A DNA stretch of 64,000 nucleotides from assembly GCA_021792795.1 (NCBI GenBank), contig JAJYUB010000006.1, forward strand, positions 34,698-98,697. Reading direction: 5' to 3'. How positions within the stretch are numbered: position 1 is the stretch's first letter; every line of letters starts with the position of its first letter. The position numbers were made by a program, and so were the translations under genes. The notes under the pieces were generated by a model that saw nothing but the letters and a program-made list of their open reading frames with translations, made no database searches and was not told the origin of the DNA. This DNA is from Acidobacteriota bacterium (GTDB taxonomy: Bacteria; Acidobacteriota; Terriglobia; Terriglobales; Acidobacteriaceae). Shown here one piece after another: positions 44,601 through 53,500 of the stretch.

Positions 44601-44882
44601 CGACTGCGTATCCTGGCCGTCGAAAAGCGGGCTCCAGGTGCGTCCGTAATCGGTCGACTTCCACACGCCGCCATCTACCTGGCCAACGTAGAACACGTTC
44701 GGCTGGTCCGCAGCACCCGCAGCGGCGCGTGTACGACCTCCGCGAAATGGCCCGATCATGCGCCAGTGCATGTCCGGCATGGAACTGGTGTGTTCCGCAG
44801 CCATGCAAACGGCAGGAATCAGCAGGCCGATCATCAGCAATGCAGGCAACAGAGAGCGAGAGGCAGAGCGGGTTTCCTTCAT
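41670..44882 (-). CDS. Secreted Asp-box/VPS10-like beta-propeller protein (copy A)
   Basis: A 1070-residue exported protein. After a signal peptide (about 1-30) come many Asp-box (BNR) repeats of the form S-x-D-x-G-x-T-W, for instance KSTDYGRTW, RSADAGRTW, RSEDGGKTW and KSTDGGTTW, folding into sortilin-like propellers over about 700 residues. A C-terminal beta-sandwich-like and helical region follows (about 730-1070). The family is abundant in Acidobacteria and Bacteroidetes and often annotated as glycosyl hydrolase, for which no catalytic evidence is seen. The start at 44882 follows GAAGGG with 6 bases between; an ATG at 44888 lies two codons upstream. It is paralogous to, and divergent from, the gene at 45139. 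Confidence 0.87.
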   Translation of the reverse strand: MKETRSASRSLLPALLMIGLLIPAVCMAAEHTSSMPDMHWRMIGPFRGGRTRAAAGAADQPNVFYVGQVDGGVWKSTDYGRTWSPLFDGQDTQSIGAIAVAPSDSNVVYVASGEGLHRPDLSVGDGIYRSADAGRTWTHLGLRDGQQIPAMAVDPTNANRIFAAVLGHPYGPNAERGIFRSEDGGKTWVKVLYKDENTGGSDVAIDPKNPQVVYASLWNERLGPWEDGNEYAGTTGGLFKSTDGGTTWKPLTNGLPKDLVQINVAIAASDPQRLYATLSTKEEGGYATGKGLGVYRSDDGGMNWRKITADPRPAMKIGGGDLPVPVVDPQNQDIVYSTSIVTCRSEDGGKTWISLRGAPGGDDYQNLWINPRNPKILLLVSDQGALVSVNGGDSWSSWYNQPTAQLYHVAATNSFPYQVCAGQQESGSVCTSTRGNDGEITFRDWRPVGIIEYGYAAPDPLHPDIVYGAGRTEVSRDDMVTGQVQNVTPLPMHTKGFRADRTQPIEFSPVDPHTLYYATNHLFLTTDGGHAWKTISPDLSQEKTGQPPSVPPLTAKQQEERRGVIYAIAASYKTTRTIWAGTDDGLVWITRDGGANWTKITPPGVAPWSKIAQIDASRFDDDSAYVAVNRFRVDDLQPYVFRTHDGGKTWVSISAGLPDNAPVNAVRADPVQPGLLYAATENAVWASLDDGEHWRALEYNLPHTSMRDLLVKDDDLIVATHGRSFWVLDDVSPLRELAAETGKKDAMLFRPAAAWRVRRDTNTDTPLPADEPAGENPPDGAILDYDLPHGAYGTVTLEILDNTGNVLRKYSSDDPVSPTPEELRAGLIPAYWPKMHGPLPTTAGMHRWVWDLRATAPTATNYSYPIAAVPHRTPLVPQGPLVVPGTYTVRLTVDGKTETQPVLVKMDPRVRMSQAELEALHTAQATMAASLDELAKADLQAHSVMEQAAAVPDAALAAQLAPFNAVLKAIVEGTVSDAARRDDRLPGIDEVTAEATMLYGALQQADAIPTEAQAAAAAHVKAEGKEVLPGWEQFKQTQLPEMNRQMKNAHRPAINPDRKPTNMPGAGDED

Positions 44883-45138
44883 TTTCATCCCTTCGATTTG
44901 CGGCGCTATGGGCAGCGGGAATCTCCGAATCGTCTTTCCAGCCAACGACGGCGCAGAACTGAACTCCCCCCCCTGAGCGCCTGATTCGTTGCATGGCTTT
45001 CAATCCGCAAGAATATCCGATCAAAGACTTCCCTGCTGCGGCACCTTCGATTCTGCCCCATCACGCCGTATTTTGGCTTCAAATTTTTGCGTTCCCGCTT
45101 GCTCCTATGGCCATTCGGCATTCACAATCTCAGGAGTG

Positions 45139-48100
45139 ATGAACTTTTCCCGTTTTGCCTCGCCCATCCGGCCCTCCACTCGAGTCGTGACCTGCGCCGC
45201 ACTGCTTGCTGCGCTGGCATCGGCATCGTCTCTGGCCGCGCAATCGCTGCCGCCTGCTCTTTTCAACGGATTGCAATGGCGGCTCATCGGGCCATTCCGC
45301 GCCGGACGCGTCGTCGCGGTCAGCGGCGTGCCGGGAAGCCATCGAGAGTTTTTCTTTGGCGGCGTCGACGGCGGCGTCTGGAAGACCACCGACGCTGGAA
45401 CGGTCTGGCAGCCGATCTTCGACCAAGCGCCGGTGGCGTCGATTGGCGCGCTCGCGGTCGCCACTTCGGAGCCGAAGGTGATCTACGCGGGCACGGGCGA
45501 ATCCGATATCCGCTCCGATCTCGCTTCGGGCGATGGCATGTATCGCAGCGACGATGGCGGCTCGACATGGAAACACATTGGTCTCGCGGACTCTCAGCAG
45601 ATCAGCCGCATTTTGGTCGGTCCCAGCGACGCTGACACGGTCTACGTTGGCGTGCTTGGCCACGCCTATGGACCGAGCGCCGAGCGCGGCGTCTACAAAT
45701 CGACCGACGCCGGAGCGCACTGGCAGCGAGTGCTCGACAAGGGACCCGATGTCGGCATTGCCGATCTCGCGATGGCGACAGGCAAGCCGAACATCCTGTT
45801 TGCCGCAACCTGGAACGCGCATCGCCCTCCCTGGAGCACATATCCGCCGATTGAAGGGCCTGGCAATGGCCTTTACCGCTCCACGGATGGCGGCGCGCAC
45901 TGGGTGCAGATCGCCGGCCACGGCCTGCCGCAGGGCACGTGGGGGCGTACCGGTATCGCCGTCAGCGCCGACGGCAGTCGAGTCTACGCGACCATCCCTT
46001 GCCCCGGCCACTCTGGACTGTATCGTTCGGACGATGGCGGTGACACCTGGACCCTCGCAAATTCTGACCCGCGCCTGACCAGCCGCGCCTGGTATTTCAG
46101 CTCGCTGGCCATCGACCCAAGCAACGCAGATGTTCTTTACATTCCCAACGTGGCTTTGTACCGAACGGAAGACGGCGGCAAGACCCTCCAGATTGTGCGC
46201 GGCGCGCCGGGCGGCGACGACTATCACCAGATTTGGGTTGACCCGAAGAATTCTGACGACCTGATGTTGGGCGTGGACCAGGGCGCAACCGTGAGCCTTG
46301 ACCGTGGCAAGACCTGGACGACCTGGTACAACCAGCCGACCGCACAGATGTATCACGTCACCACGGACAACAAATTCCCTTACTACGTCTACGGCGCGCA
46401 GCAGGACAGCGGCTCGATCGCCGTCGCCAGCCGCAGCGACCATGGTCACATCGACACCCGCGACTGGTTTCTGCCGGGCGGAAGCGAGAGCGGCTATATC
46501 GCGATCGATCCCCGCAACGAAAACATTATCTACGAGACCGACACGTACGGAGAGGTGAAGCGTTTCGATCGCAGGACCTCATTCAGTCAGATCGTTACGC
46601 CGTGGCCGCTCGGCGGCTTTGCAGCGCACATTAACAAGCGGCACTATCGCGATCCGTGGACGCCGGTACTCGTCTTCTCGCCCGCCGATCAACGCTCGCT
46701 CTACCTGGGAACACAGTATGCGATGAAGACCGTCGATGGCGGACTCCACTGGCAGCAGATCAGCCCCGATCTTACAGGCGCCGTGCAGCAGGACTCAACT
46801 AGCACTGGCGAACCTACGACGGCAAACGCGGAACAGCGCGGCTATGGCGTCGTCTTTACCATTGCGCCCTCGCGGCTGAATGCCGGAGAAATCTGGGCTG
46901 GCAGCGACACTGGGCGGATTCATTTGACGACCGATGCTGGAAAGACATGGCGCGATGTCACCCCGCCGAACCTTTCCGCGTGGAGTAAAATTTCGCTGAT
47001 CGAGGCTTCGCGTTTCGATCCTGCCACCGCGTATGCAACCATCGACCGGCGTCGTCTGGATGACCGGAAACCCTATCTCTACATTACCCATGACTACGGA
47101 AAAACATGGAAACTCTCTGTCGATGGGATCGCGCCGACACATTTTCTTCGGGCGGTTCGCCAGGATCCGGTGCAGCGCAATCTGCTATTTGCCGGAACGG
47201 AATTCGGCATCTACGCTTCCTTTGACGAAGGAGACCACTGGCAGTCCTTGCAGCTCAACCTGCCAGTAAGCTCGGTGCGCGACATGACGGTCCACGACAG
47301 TGATCTTATCGTCGCCACACACGGCCGCTCGTTCTGGATTCTGGATGATATTGCGCCGCTGCGGCAGGCCGCTGCTGTCCAGGCTGCAAAGTCCTATCTC
47401 TACGCGCCTCCCACCGCAGTACGCGTCGATAACGATGGCTTCCTCGGCACCCCGCTTCCGCCGGAGGAGCCGCAGGCCAGCAACCCGCCCGATGGCGCCA
47501 TCGTCGACTACTACCTCAGCAGCAACGCCGTCAAAGTCACCTTGCAGGTTCTCGACGCAAAGGGTCGAGTTCTGCGCCATTTTTCCAACGCCGACAAACA
47601 GACGATCCAGCGGCCGTTGTTGCCCATCGCCGAACGCTGGTTTCCAGTGCCGCAAATCCTGGAGACCACGTCCGGCGAACATCGCTTCATCTGGGACCTC
47701 GCCGCCGGTGGTTCTGGCACCGACGTCGACGGCGACGATATTGACGCGGCGAGCGTGCCCACGGGACCACGCGTGCCTCCCGGCACCTATACCCTGAATC
47801 TCACGGTCGACGGAACGACGATGGAGCGCCCACTGCATGTTTCCATGGACCCGCGCAGCGCGGCCACAACCGAGGTGCTCGATCGGCAATTCGCGCTTGC
47901 CGAATCGATCTATGTGCGGACACTTGCCAGTCGCAAGGCGATGGCGGAACTGGAAAGTGTCGAGGGCCAATTGAAAAACCTCCAGTCGGGCCAGGGCGAT
48001 TCCGCGGACCTGAAAGCAGCCTTACGCGCCGCGCTGCAACAACTGCAGGCCATCAAGGGCGGGAGCCATCCCGGCGCCGGTCCAAAAGAAAAACAGATTG

Positions 48101-48351
48101 GCCTTGCCGAGGCCAACACCGGTCTTGGCGTCGCGCTGCGCGTGGTGGAAAGCGGAGACCGGACCGCGCCTGCGCAGGCCATCGTCATTTTTAACCAGAT
48201 GAACCAAGCTGCGAGTGAACAGATTGCGGCGTGGCAGCGCTTCAAGACAAACGAGCTTGCTACCGTGAACGTGGCGCTGCAACGGGCCCATCAGGCCCCA
48301 TTGCAGATTGCCGCCATCGAAGAACAGGTCCACTATGCCATGACGCGGTAG
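45139..48351 (+). CDS. Secreted Asp-box/VPS10-like beta-propeller protein (copy B)
   Basis: A 1070-residue exported protein with a signal peptide (about 20-34) and the same domain order as the divergent gene at 41670: Asp-box repeats (KTTDAGTVW, RSDDGGSTW, KSTDAGAHW, RSTDGGAHW, RSDDGGDTW, LTTDAGKTW), then WLVATHGRSFW-like VATHGRSFWILDDIAPLR and a C-terminal beta-rich region with PPGTYTLNLTVDG. The two proteins align end to end by eye, so they are an old tandem-inverted duplication. The ATG at 45139 is two bases after AGGAG, which is short, so a GTG at 45136 is an alternative. Possible role in binding or processing polymers; not established. Confidence 0.87.
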   Translation: MNFSRFASPIRPSTRVVTCAALLAALASASSLAAQSLPPALFNGLQWRLIGPFRAGRVVAVSGVPGSHREFFFGGVDGGVWKTTDAGTVWQPIFDQAPVASIGALAVATSEPKVIYAGTGESDIRSDLASGDGMYRSDDGGSTWKHIGLADSQQISRILVGPSDADTVYVGVLGHAYGPSAERGVYKSTDAGAHWQRVLDKGPDVGIADLAMATGKPNILFAATWNAHRPPWSTYPPIEGPGNGLYRSTDGGAHWVQIAGHGLPQGTWGRTGIAVSADGSRVYATIPCPGHSGLYRSDDGGDTWTLANSDPRLTSRAWYFSSLAIDPSNADVLYIPNVALYRTEDGGKTLQIVRGAPGGDDYHQIWVDPKNSDDLMLGVDQGATVSLDRGKTWTTWYNQPTAQMYHVTTDNKFPYYVYGAQQDSGSIAVASRSDHGHIDTRDWFLPGGSESGYIAIDPRNENIIYETDTYGEVKRFDRRTSFSQIVTPWPLGGFAAHINKRHYRDPWTPVLVFSPADQRSLYLGTQYAMKTVDGGLHWQQISPDLTGAVQQDSTSTGEPTTANAEQRGYGVVFTIAPSRLNAGEIWAGSDTGRIHLTTDAGKTWRDVTPPNLSAWSKISLIEASRFDPATAYATIDRRRLDDRKPYLYITHDYGKTWKLSVDGIAPTHFLRAVRQDPVQRNLLFAGTEFGIYASFDEGDHWQSLQLNLPVSSVRDMTVHDSDLIVATHGRSFWILDDIAPLRQAAAVQAAKSYLYAPPTAVRVDNDGFLGTPLPPEEPQASNPPDGAIVDYYLSSNAVKVTLQVLDAKGRVLRHFSNADKQTIQRPLLPIAERWFPVPQILETTSGEHRFIWDLAAGGSGTDVDGDDIDAASVPTGPRVPPGTYTLNLTVDGTTMERPLHVSMDPRSAATTEVLDRQFALAESIYVRTLASRKAMAELESVEGQLKNLQSGQGDSADLKAALRAALQQLQAIKGGSHPGAGPKEKQIGLAEANTGLGVALRVVESGDRTAPAQAIVIFNQMNQAASEQIAAWQRFKTNELATVNVALQRAHQAPLQIAAIEEQVHYAMTR

Positions 48352-48460
48352 CACATGTCGAAACGCGACTCATTCGTACCACGGAGCAGCGTCCGCTACG
48401 CTTCAGCAGGATCAATGGACCGCGCATCCATACGATCCGCCAAGCAACGATTGCAGCGTG

Positions 48461-48489
48461 TCGTACCCTCGCAGCTTTCGTACCCTTAG
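48461..48489 (+). promoter_or_regulatory. Repeated TCGTACCCT elements upstream of the truncated HugZ-like gene
   Basis: TCGTACCCT occurs at 48461-48469 and again at 48478-48486, 17 bases apart from start to start, and a related TCGTACC lies at 48374-48380. The second copy extends to GTACCCTTAGAT, a 12-mer also present at 59251-59262. The direct-repeat spacing is compatible with a regulator dimer or with overlapping promoter boxes. It sits about 30 bases before the ATG at 48519. Confidence 0.4.
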
Positions 48490-48518
48490 ATCAAAGGGGC
48501 TGGATTCGAGGAGCACTC

Positions 48519-48675
48519 ATGTCGCCGAATGAAGACGCCACACCCCGCCAGCATGCGTCCACCGGACCCGCCGCGTCGCAAATGCCCGAGACTTCGTATG
48601 CTGAACATGTCCGCACCCTGCTTTCTCTCTCCTCCATTGCCACCCTCTCGACGCTCTCCCGCAAGCATGTCGGCT
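48519..48675 (+). pseudogene. Truncated 5' remnant of a HugZ/HutZ-like (pyridoxamine 5'-phosphate oxidase-fold) gene
   Basis: A good start (GAGGAG six bases before the ATG) opens a frame encoding a typical HugZ-family N terminus: a disordered lead, then SYAEHVRTLLSLSSIATLST and SRKHVGY. The family continues after the last with a PFGS-type segment and about 180 further residues, but here similarity stops at GGCTAC near 48675. After it the frame runs only through the antisense of the HTTM gene. The remaining gene of this heme or flavin-binding family is missing. The upstream region and start look intact, so loss is recent. Family assignment is from memory of the conserved N-terminal pattern. 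Confidence 0.65.
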
Positions 48676-49612
48676 ACGCGGAGATGGGCCGCACTCGGTT
48701 GCGCCGCGGCAGCAACTCACGGGCGGCACGAAAGAACCGCTCTGCGTCCTCTGGGCGAATAAACAGGACATACGCCGACAGCACGTCCCATTGGAACATC
48801 GGAATATTCAGCGAATATTCAAGGCACAGATGGAACGTCAGTCCCAGAAGCAGCAGCGGATAGCGGAATGGCCGGAACCAGATCAGGACGCCCAGGCAGA
48901 ACTCGAGGACCAATGTGTACCAGGTCGCAAGCTTCAAAATCCATGGATACTGCACCCACGCAGGCAAGGGAAAGCGCTGGATTGCATGAATGTGAAATAC
49001 GTAAAAAAGCGCGGTCCCATTCAGCCACGGCGTGCCCTTCATCTTCCATAGGAACGAAGAAAAGTACAGCAGCGCCAGCTCAAACTGAATCATGCGCTGC
49101 GCCCACGGAGCTTTGGGCGGTATCTCGGCGCCTTCCAACTTCCTGCGCACGCGTATCAGGCGATCCAGCGACAAGACCGCTCCCGCCGGGGCGAACATCA
49201 GAAAAAATCCGGTGACGCGCAAAAACACGTCCCCGCCATGCAGGATGTAGAGATTTCTCTGCTGCATGGAAGCCAGGCAGGCGAACACCACGATGCTGCT
49301 CAACCGGGTCCACAATCCAACCGTCAGCGATACAGCGAAGCAAAGGAAAATCCAGAAAAATGCCGCGACCCAAGCATCGCTCTGCGGCATCACGGTGAAC
49401 AGGTTCAGCCGGACGCCGGGCTCAACCCTGGTCATCGTCGACAGAGTCACCCAACTATGGACGCCGTACCAATCCAGCCATTCAGAATGCAGCAAGACCA
49501 GGGTAGCCGTCACGCAAGCGCCATATAAAATGCGGAACACAGCCATCGGCACAGGAGACTGCGGAGCAAAAAAAAATCGCTCCCAGGCCTCTCGAATCCT
49601 CGCCAGCGTCAT
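48674..49612 (-). CDS. HTTM-domain membrane protein (vitamin K-dependent carboxylase-like)
   Basis: A 312-residue membrane protein of the HTTM (horizontally transferred transmembrane) family, related to the membrane part of vitamin K-dependent gamma-carboxylase. It has about six hydrophobic segments. Characteristic stretches are PMAVFRILYGACV, WVTLSTM, RNLYILHGGDVFLR and FQFELALLYFSS-like QFELALLYFSSFLWKMKGTPW. Its last codons run into the HugZ-like remnant at 48674-48678, and the stop codon TAG is provided by that sequence, so its C terminus may be altered. It overlaps the upstream gene by four bases. Carboxylase activity is not shown. Confidence 0.83.
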   Translation of the reverse strand: MTLARIREAWERFFFAPQSPVPMAVFRILYGACVTATLVLLHSEWLDWYGVHSWVTLSTMTRVEPGVRLNLFTVMPQSDAWVAAFFWIFLCFAVSLTVGLWTRLSSIVVFACLASMQQRNLYILHGGDVFLRVTGFFLMFAPAGAVLSLDRLIRVRRKLEGAEIPPKAPWAQRMIQFELALLYFSSFLWKMKGTPWLNGTALFYVFHIHAIQRFPLPAWVQYPWILKLATWYTLVLEFCLGVLIWFRPFRYPLLLLGLTFHLCLEYSLNIPMFQWDVLSAYVLFIRPEDAERFFRAARELLPRRNRVRPISA

Positions 49613-50235
49613 CGCAGGTCCTCGCCGCCTACATAATATTCGTAGAAGAATTCCGGCTTGGGTACCGGTTCATGCGCCTGCGTCACACCATATTGGATGG
49701 GGGCCTGAAATTTCATCAGGACCACCATCTGCGGAGGATCGTCCGCGTTGTTCAACAGCCATGCAACGTGCTTCGCCACATCTGGCCAAAGAGCCGCATA
49801 CTTTGTGTCGCATAGCACCTCAGCAAACTTGCGATATCTCTCTTCGCGATATCGCTTTCCGTAACTGAGTTGTTCCATCCGCGGAAAGGCAAACACGCGC
49901 GTATGGCGATTCTGTGCGATCGCGACGGCTTCAATGAAGGAGTTCACAGGTCGGGGATTGGGGGCGAAGAAGTCCCACGACTGAAACAGCCCGGTCCACA
50001 ACAGATACGGTCGAACCAGCTCTTTGAATTCTCGTAGAGGCGGAACGTTCAAAGGGACCGCCCAGGTGGTAATCGCAATCAGGTTGAACAGAATAAAAAT
50101 GCTGATGGCGCCGCGCAGAAATCCTGGGCCCCCCGCATTCGCGGGTCCCGATGCGCGAACATCGTCCGGCTTCTTCGGCTTGGCTTCGTCGCACGCGCCT
50201 CCCCTGCCAGCCGGATTGTCGCTCGTCGCCTTCAT
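49609..50235 (-). CDS. Membrane-anchored partner protein of the HTTM gene
   Basis: A 208-residue protein, not assigned to a named function. A charged, Pro/Gly-rich cytoplasmic start (about 1-40) is followed by one membrane segment (about 42-64, GAISIFILFNLIAITTWAVPL) and an exported-looking domain (about 70-208) with FFAPNPRPVNSF and ARTKYAALWPDVAKH-like DTKYAALWPDVAKHVA. Such proteins commonly sit beside HTTM genes in Acidobacteria. The ATG at 50235 has GGGGAGAAGGG before it. The 3' end overlaps the HTTM start by four bases, indicating translational coupling and a shared task. Confidence 0.7.
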   Translation of the reverse strand: MKATSDNPAGRGGACDEAKPKKPDDVRASGPANAGGPGFLRGAISIFILFNLIAITTWAVPLNVPPLREFKELVRPYLLWTGLFQSWDFFAPNPRPVNSFIEAVAIAQNRHTRVFAFPRMEQLSYGKRYREERYRKFAEVLCDTKYAALWPDVAKHVAWLLNNADDPPQMVVLMKFQAPIQYGVTQAHEPVPKPEFFYEYYVGGEDLR

Positions 50236-50543
50236 CCCTTCTCCCCAGTTTCACCCACAGCTTCACCGTTGACCAGACCCGTCGTCACAAATCTCTGAAA
50301 AGCTATGGTCGGAGGGCCAATGCCCGGGCCTGTGTCCTTGCCAAACCGTTTGTGACATCCGTGGTCCTCTGCGCAGCCCAGGGGCCATGAGGGAGAAGTT
50401 GCCGAGGAAGTCTCGGACCGTTGCGGGGCAACCATGGCAGGACTAGCATCGGCGTAGGACAACTGGCGGGTCGCCGGGTACGCGACAGGCGACCGTATTT
50501 GCGAGAGCACAAACAGGGCGCACCCCGCATTACAAGGAAACTT
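50236..50543. other. 308-bp divergent intergenic region without a recognised gene
   Basis: It separates the divergent HTTM-partner and GH13 genes and should hold both promoters, though none is clear by eye. A small inverted repeat pairs GGTCGCC (50469-50475) with GGCGACC (50488-50494) around 12 bases, roughly 50 bases upstream of the GH13 start. Open frames here have no ribosome binding sites or recognisable similarity. Confidence 0.5.
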
Positions 50544-53500
50544 ATGATGGAGTTCCACATTTCGCGCGATGCTCGCGATCGCTACCAGGTCAGCGATCTC
50601 CTCTTCAGCTTTGTCGGCAACGTGATCTTCGCGGACATAGGCGGCTGCCGCGAATTTGCCTACCGGATGAATAAAGTACGCGCCTCCGCAGGCAATCCGT
50701 CCAAGATGGTCCATCCGGGAGCGCTGTTCGCAATGGGGCTGATTGACGAGGTCAGCCATGCATTGGTGGCGCAGTACCGTCGCAATCGAGACCCGGAAGT
50801 GACGAGGGCCGCTCTCGATTGGTTTGCCGCGCGGATTGGCGAAGAGGACGTGGACAAACTGCTGCGCGGGTTTGTACAAGAGTTTCCCTCAGTCGCCATT
50901 TATCGCGGAAAAGTCGAGCTGGGGCCATGGCTGGAGGACTCGACGGACGGACGGCCGCATCGCGAGGCGGTCCTTGAAGAGCTGATCCTGCTTTGGCTGG
51001 CGAACCAGAATCCTGCGTTTCAACCTTTTCGTGAGCTCTATGACGACACCCGGCTGGCCGAGAGCACCGCTTACAAACAAGTCACGGCAGAGCTTGGCGA
51101 TTATTTCGCGACACGTCCAGCGACAGAAATGGGGCGTGGCAATCTGCTCGACCTATTGCGTGCGCCTGCCGTAGCAGCGCCGAACTCCCTGGCTGGACAA
51201 CTGGCGTGGATTCGACAGAACTGGGCGCGCTTCCTGGGCGAGAAGTTCCCCAGGCTGCTGCTGGCAGCCGATGTGCTCAAGGAGGAGGAAGTTGCAATCT
51301 GGATGCGCTTTCATCCGCCGTCGGAACATGGACAGCGGAACATGTTTCAGATGGGAAAGGCATCCGAAGTCCCTGTGTACGATCGGTCCGCGACACAGCG
51401 GGCCATCGATCCAGAGTACGAACGGTTCAGCCAGGACCTCGACTGGATGCCGAATGTCGTGATGATTGCGAAGAGTACCCATGTGTGGCTCGCACAGATG
51501 TCAAGGCAATATCGGCGAGCGATCGAGCGGCTGGACCAGGTCCCGAACGAGGAGTTGGACCTGCTGGCGACGCGCGGAATCAACGCGCTGTGGTTGATAG
51601 GCGTCTGGGAGCGCAGTCTTGCTTCGCGGACGATCAAGCAGCTTTGCGGCCAGTCAGAGGCCGCGGCTTCCGCGTATTCGCTGGACAGTTACCGGATCGC
51701 CGACGATCTCGGCGGCGACCTCGCCTATCGTGACCTGCAACACCGGGCAGCGATGCGTGGAATTCGACTCGCCAGCGACATGGTGCCAAACCATTTCGGC
51801 ATCGATTCAGGTTGGGTGATCGACCATCCGGAATGGTTCCTGTCTCGCACGGACTTGCCCTTTGCGTACAGTTTCAACGGGCCGGATCTTTCGCATGATC
51901 CGAGGGTCGAGGTCAAGATTGACGACCGCTACTACGATCGCAGCGATGCGGCGGTCGTTTTTCGGCGGCGAGACAACGCCTCCGGGCACATCGAATACAT
52001 TTACCACGGCAACGACGGGACCAGCTTTCCTTGGAACGACACGGCGCAGTTGAACTATATGCGCGCCGATGTCCGCGAACAGGTCATCCAGACCATCCTT
52101 CATGTGGCGCGGATATTCCCCATCATCCGCTTCGACGCCGCGATGACCCTGGCGCGACGGCAGGTGCAGCGACTCTGGTTTCCTCTTCCCGGCAGCGGCG
52201 GGGCCATTCCGTCGCGGGCTGAGTTCAGTATGACCCAGGAGCAGTTTGACGCGCTGATGCCGCAGGAGTTCTGGCGGGAAGTTGTGGACCGGGTCGCGGC
52301 GGAAGTTCCCGGCACGCTTCTGCTGGCGGAGGCGTTTTGGCTGTTGGAAGGCTATTTCGTGCGAACGCTGGGAATGCATCGCGTCTACAACAGCGCGTTT
52401 ATGAATATGCTGCGCGACGAGGAAAACGAGAAATATCGCTCGGTAATAAAAAACACCATCGAATTCGATCCCGACATTCTCAAGCGCTATGTCAACTTCA
52501 TGAGCAATCCCGACGAAAAGACCGCCATCGATCAATTCGGAACTGGAGACAAATATTTCGGCGTCTGCACGCTGATGGCGACGTTGCCTGGGTTGCCTAT
52601 GTTTGGCCACGGGCAGATTGAGGCCTTCACGGAACGATACGGCATGGAGTACAAGAGACCGCGTCATGACGAAACACCCAATGAGTATCTGGTCGAACGG
52701 CATCAACGGGAGATTGCTCCGCTGCTGAGGGACCGCGCGCTATTTGCCGAGAGCAGGCATTTCGCGCTCTTCGACTTTTATGCGGACAATGGGGCCATCG
52801 ATGAAAACGTGTTTGCCTACTCGAATCGGCTGGGCGATCGCAAGGCGTTGGTCATTTACCACAACAGGTTCGCGAGCACGGAAGGGACCTTGAATCGTTC
52901 GGCGGCCCGCGCAGACAAAGGTTCGGGCGCGCTGTGCCAGACGAATCTATACCAAGCGCTCGAACTTCCCCCTGGCGATGGATTGATTCTTGCTTTTCAA
53001 GATAGCGCGACGGGCCTCCACTACCTGCGACGTTCGACGGAGATCGCGCGTAACGGTCTCCGCATCCATTTGCGGGCGTATCAGTACCATGTCTTCCAGC
53101 ATTGGCGAACCCTGCATTCCACGAGCGAGCACCCATGGGAGTTGCTTTGCGACGAGTTGAATGGAGCGGGGGCATGGAGCCTCGACGACGAGTTGGCAAT
53201 GCTCAAGTTGCGCCCCGTCCACGCAGCGCTGCGCGACGCGCTGGAGCCGGAATTGCTGCGCCGTTTCGCCGTTTTTGCTGAATTTGAAGCAGGACCAGCG
53301 CTTCCTCAATCGCAGCAAAGTCAACGTTCTAAAAAGCGCGACAAAATGATGGATGCCATGAAGGACTGCGCGGAACTGTTCCTTCTGGAGGCGAGCGCGG
53401 CGATCCGCAGGGGCCAACCCCAACAGGAGAGCGCGGCGGCTGGGAAAGCCGGACCTGTTGACCGTGCGACGGGACCTTCCACTGCGATCGCGGCGGCGCA

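Noticed and set aside
42375..44984. An 869-codon open frame antisense to the propeller protein at 41670
   Set aside because: The sense strand has a signal peptide and regular Asp-box repeats; the antisense frame has only random composition.
41670..48351. Annotating the two propeller proteins as glycosyl hydrolases
   Set aside because: Asp-box repeats are structural; no catalytic residues of a glycosidase family were identified.
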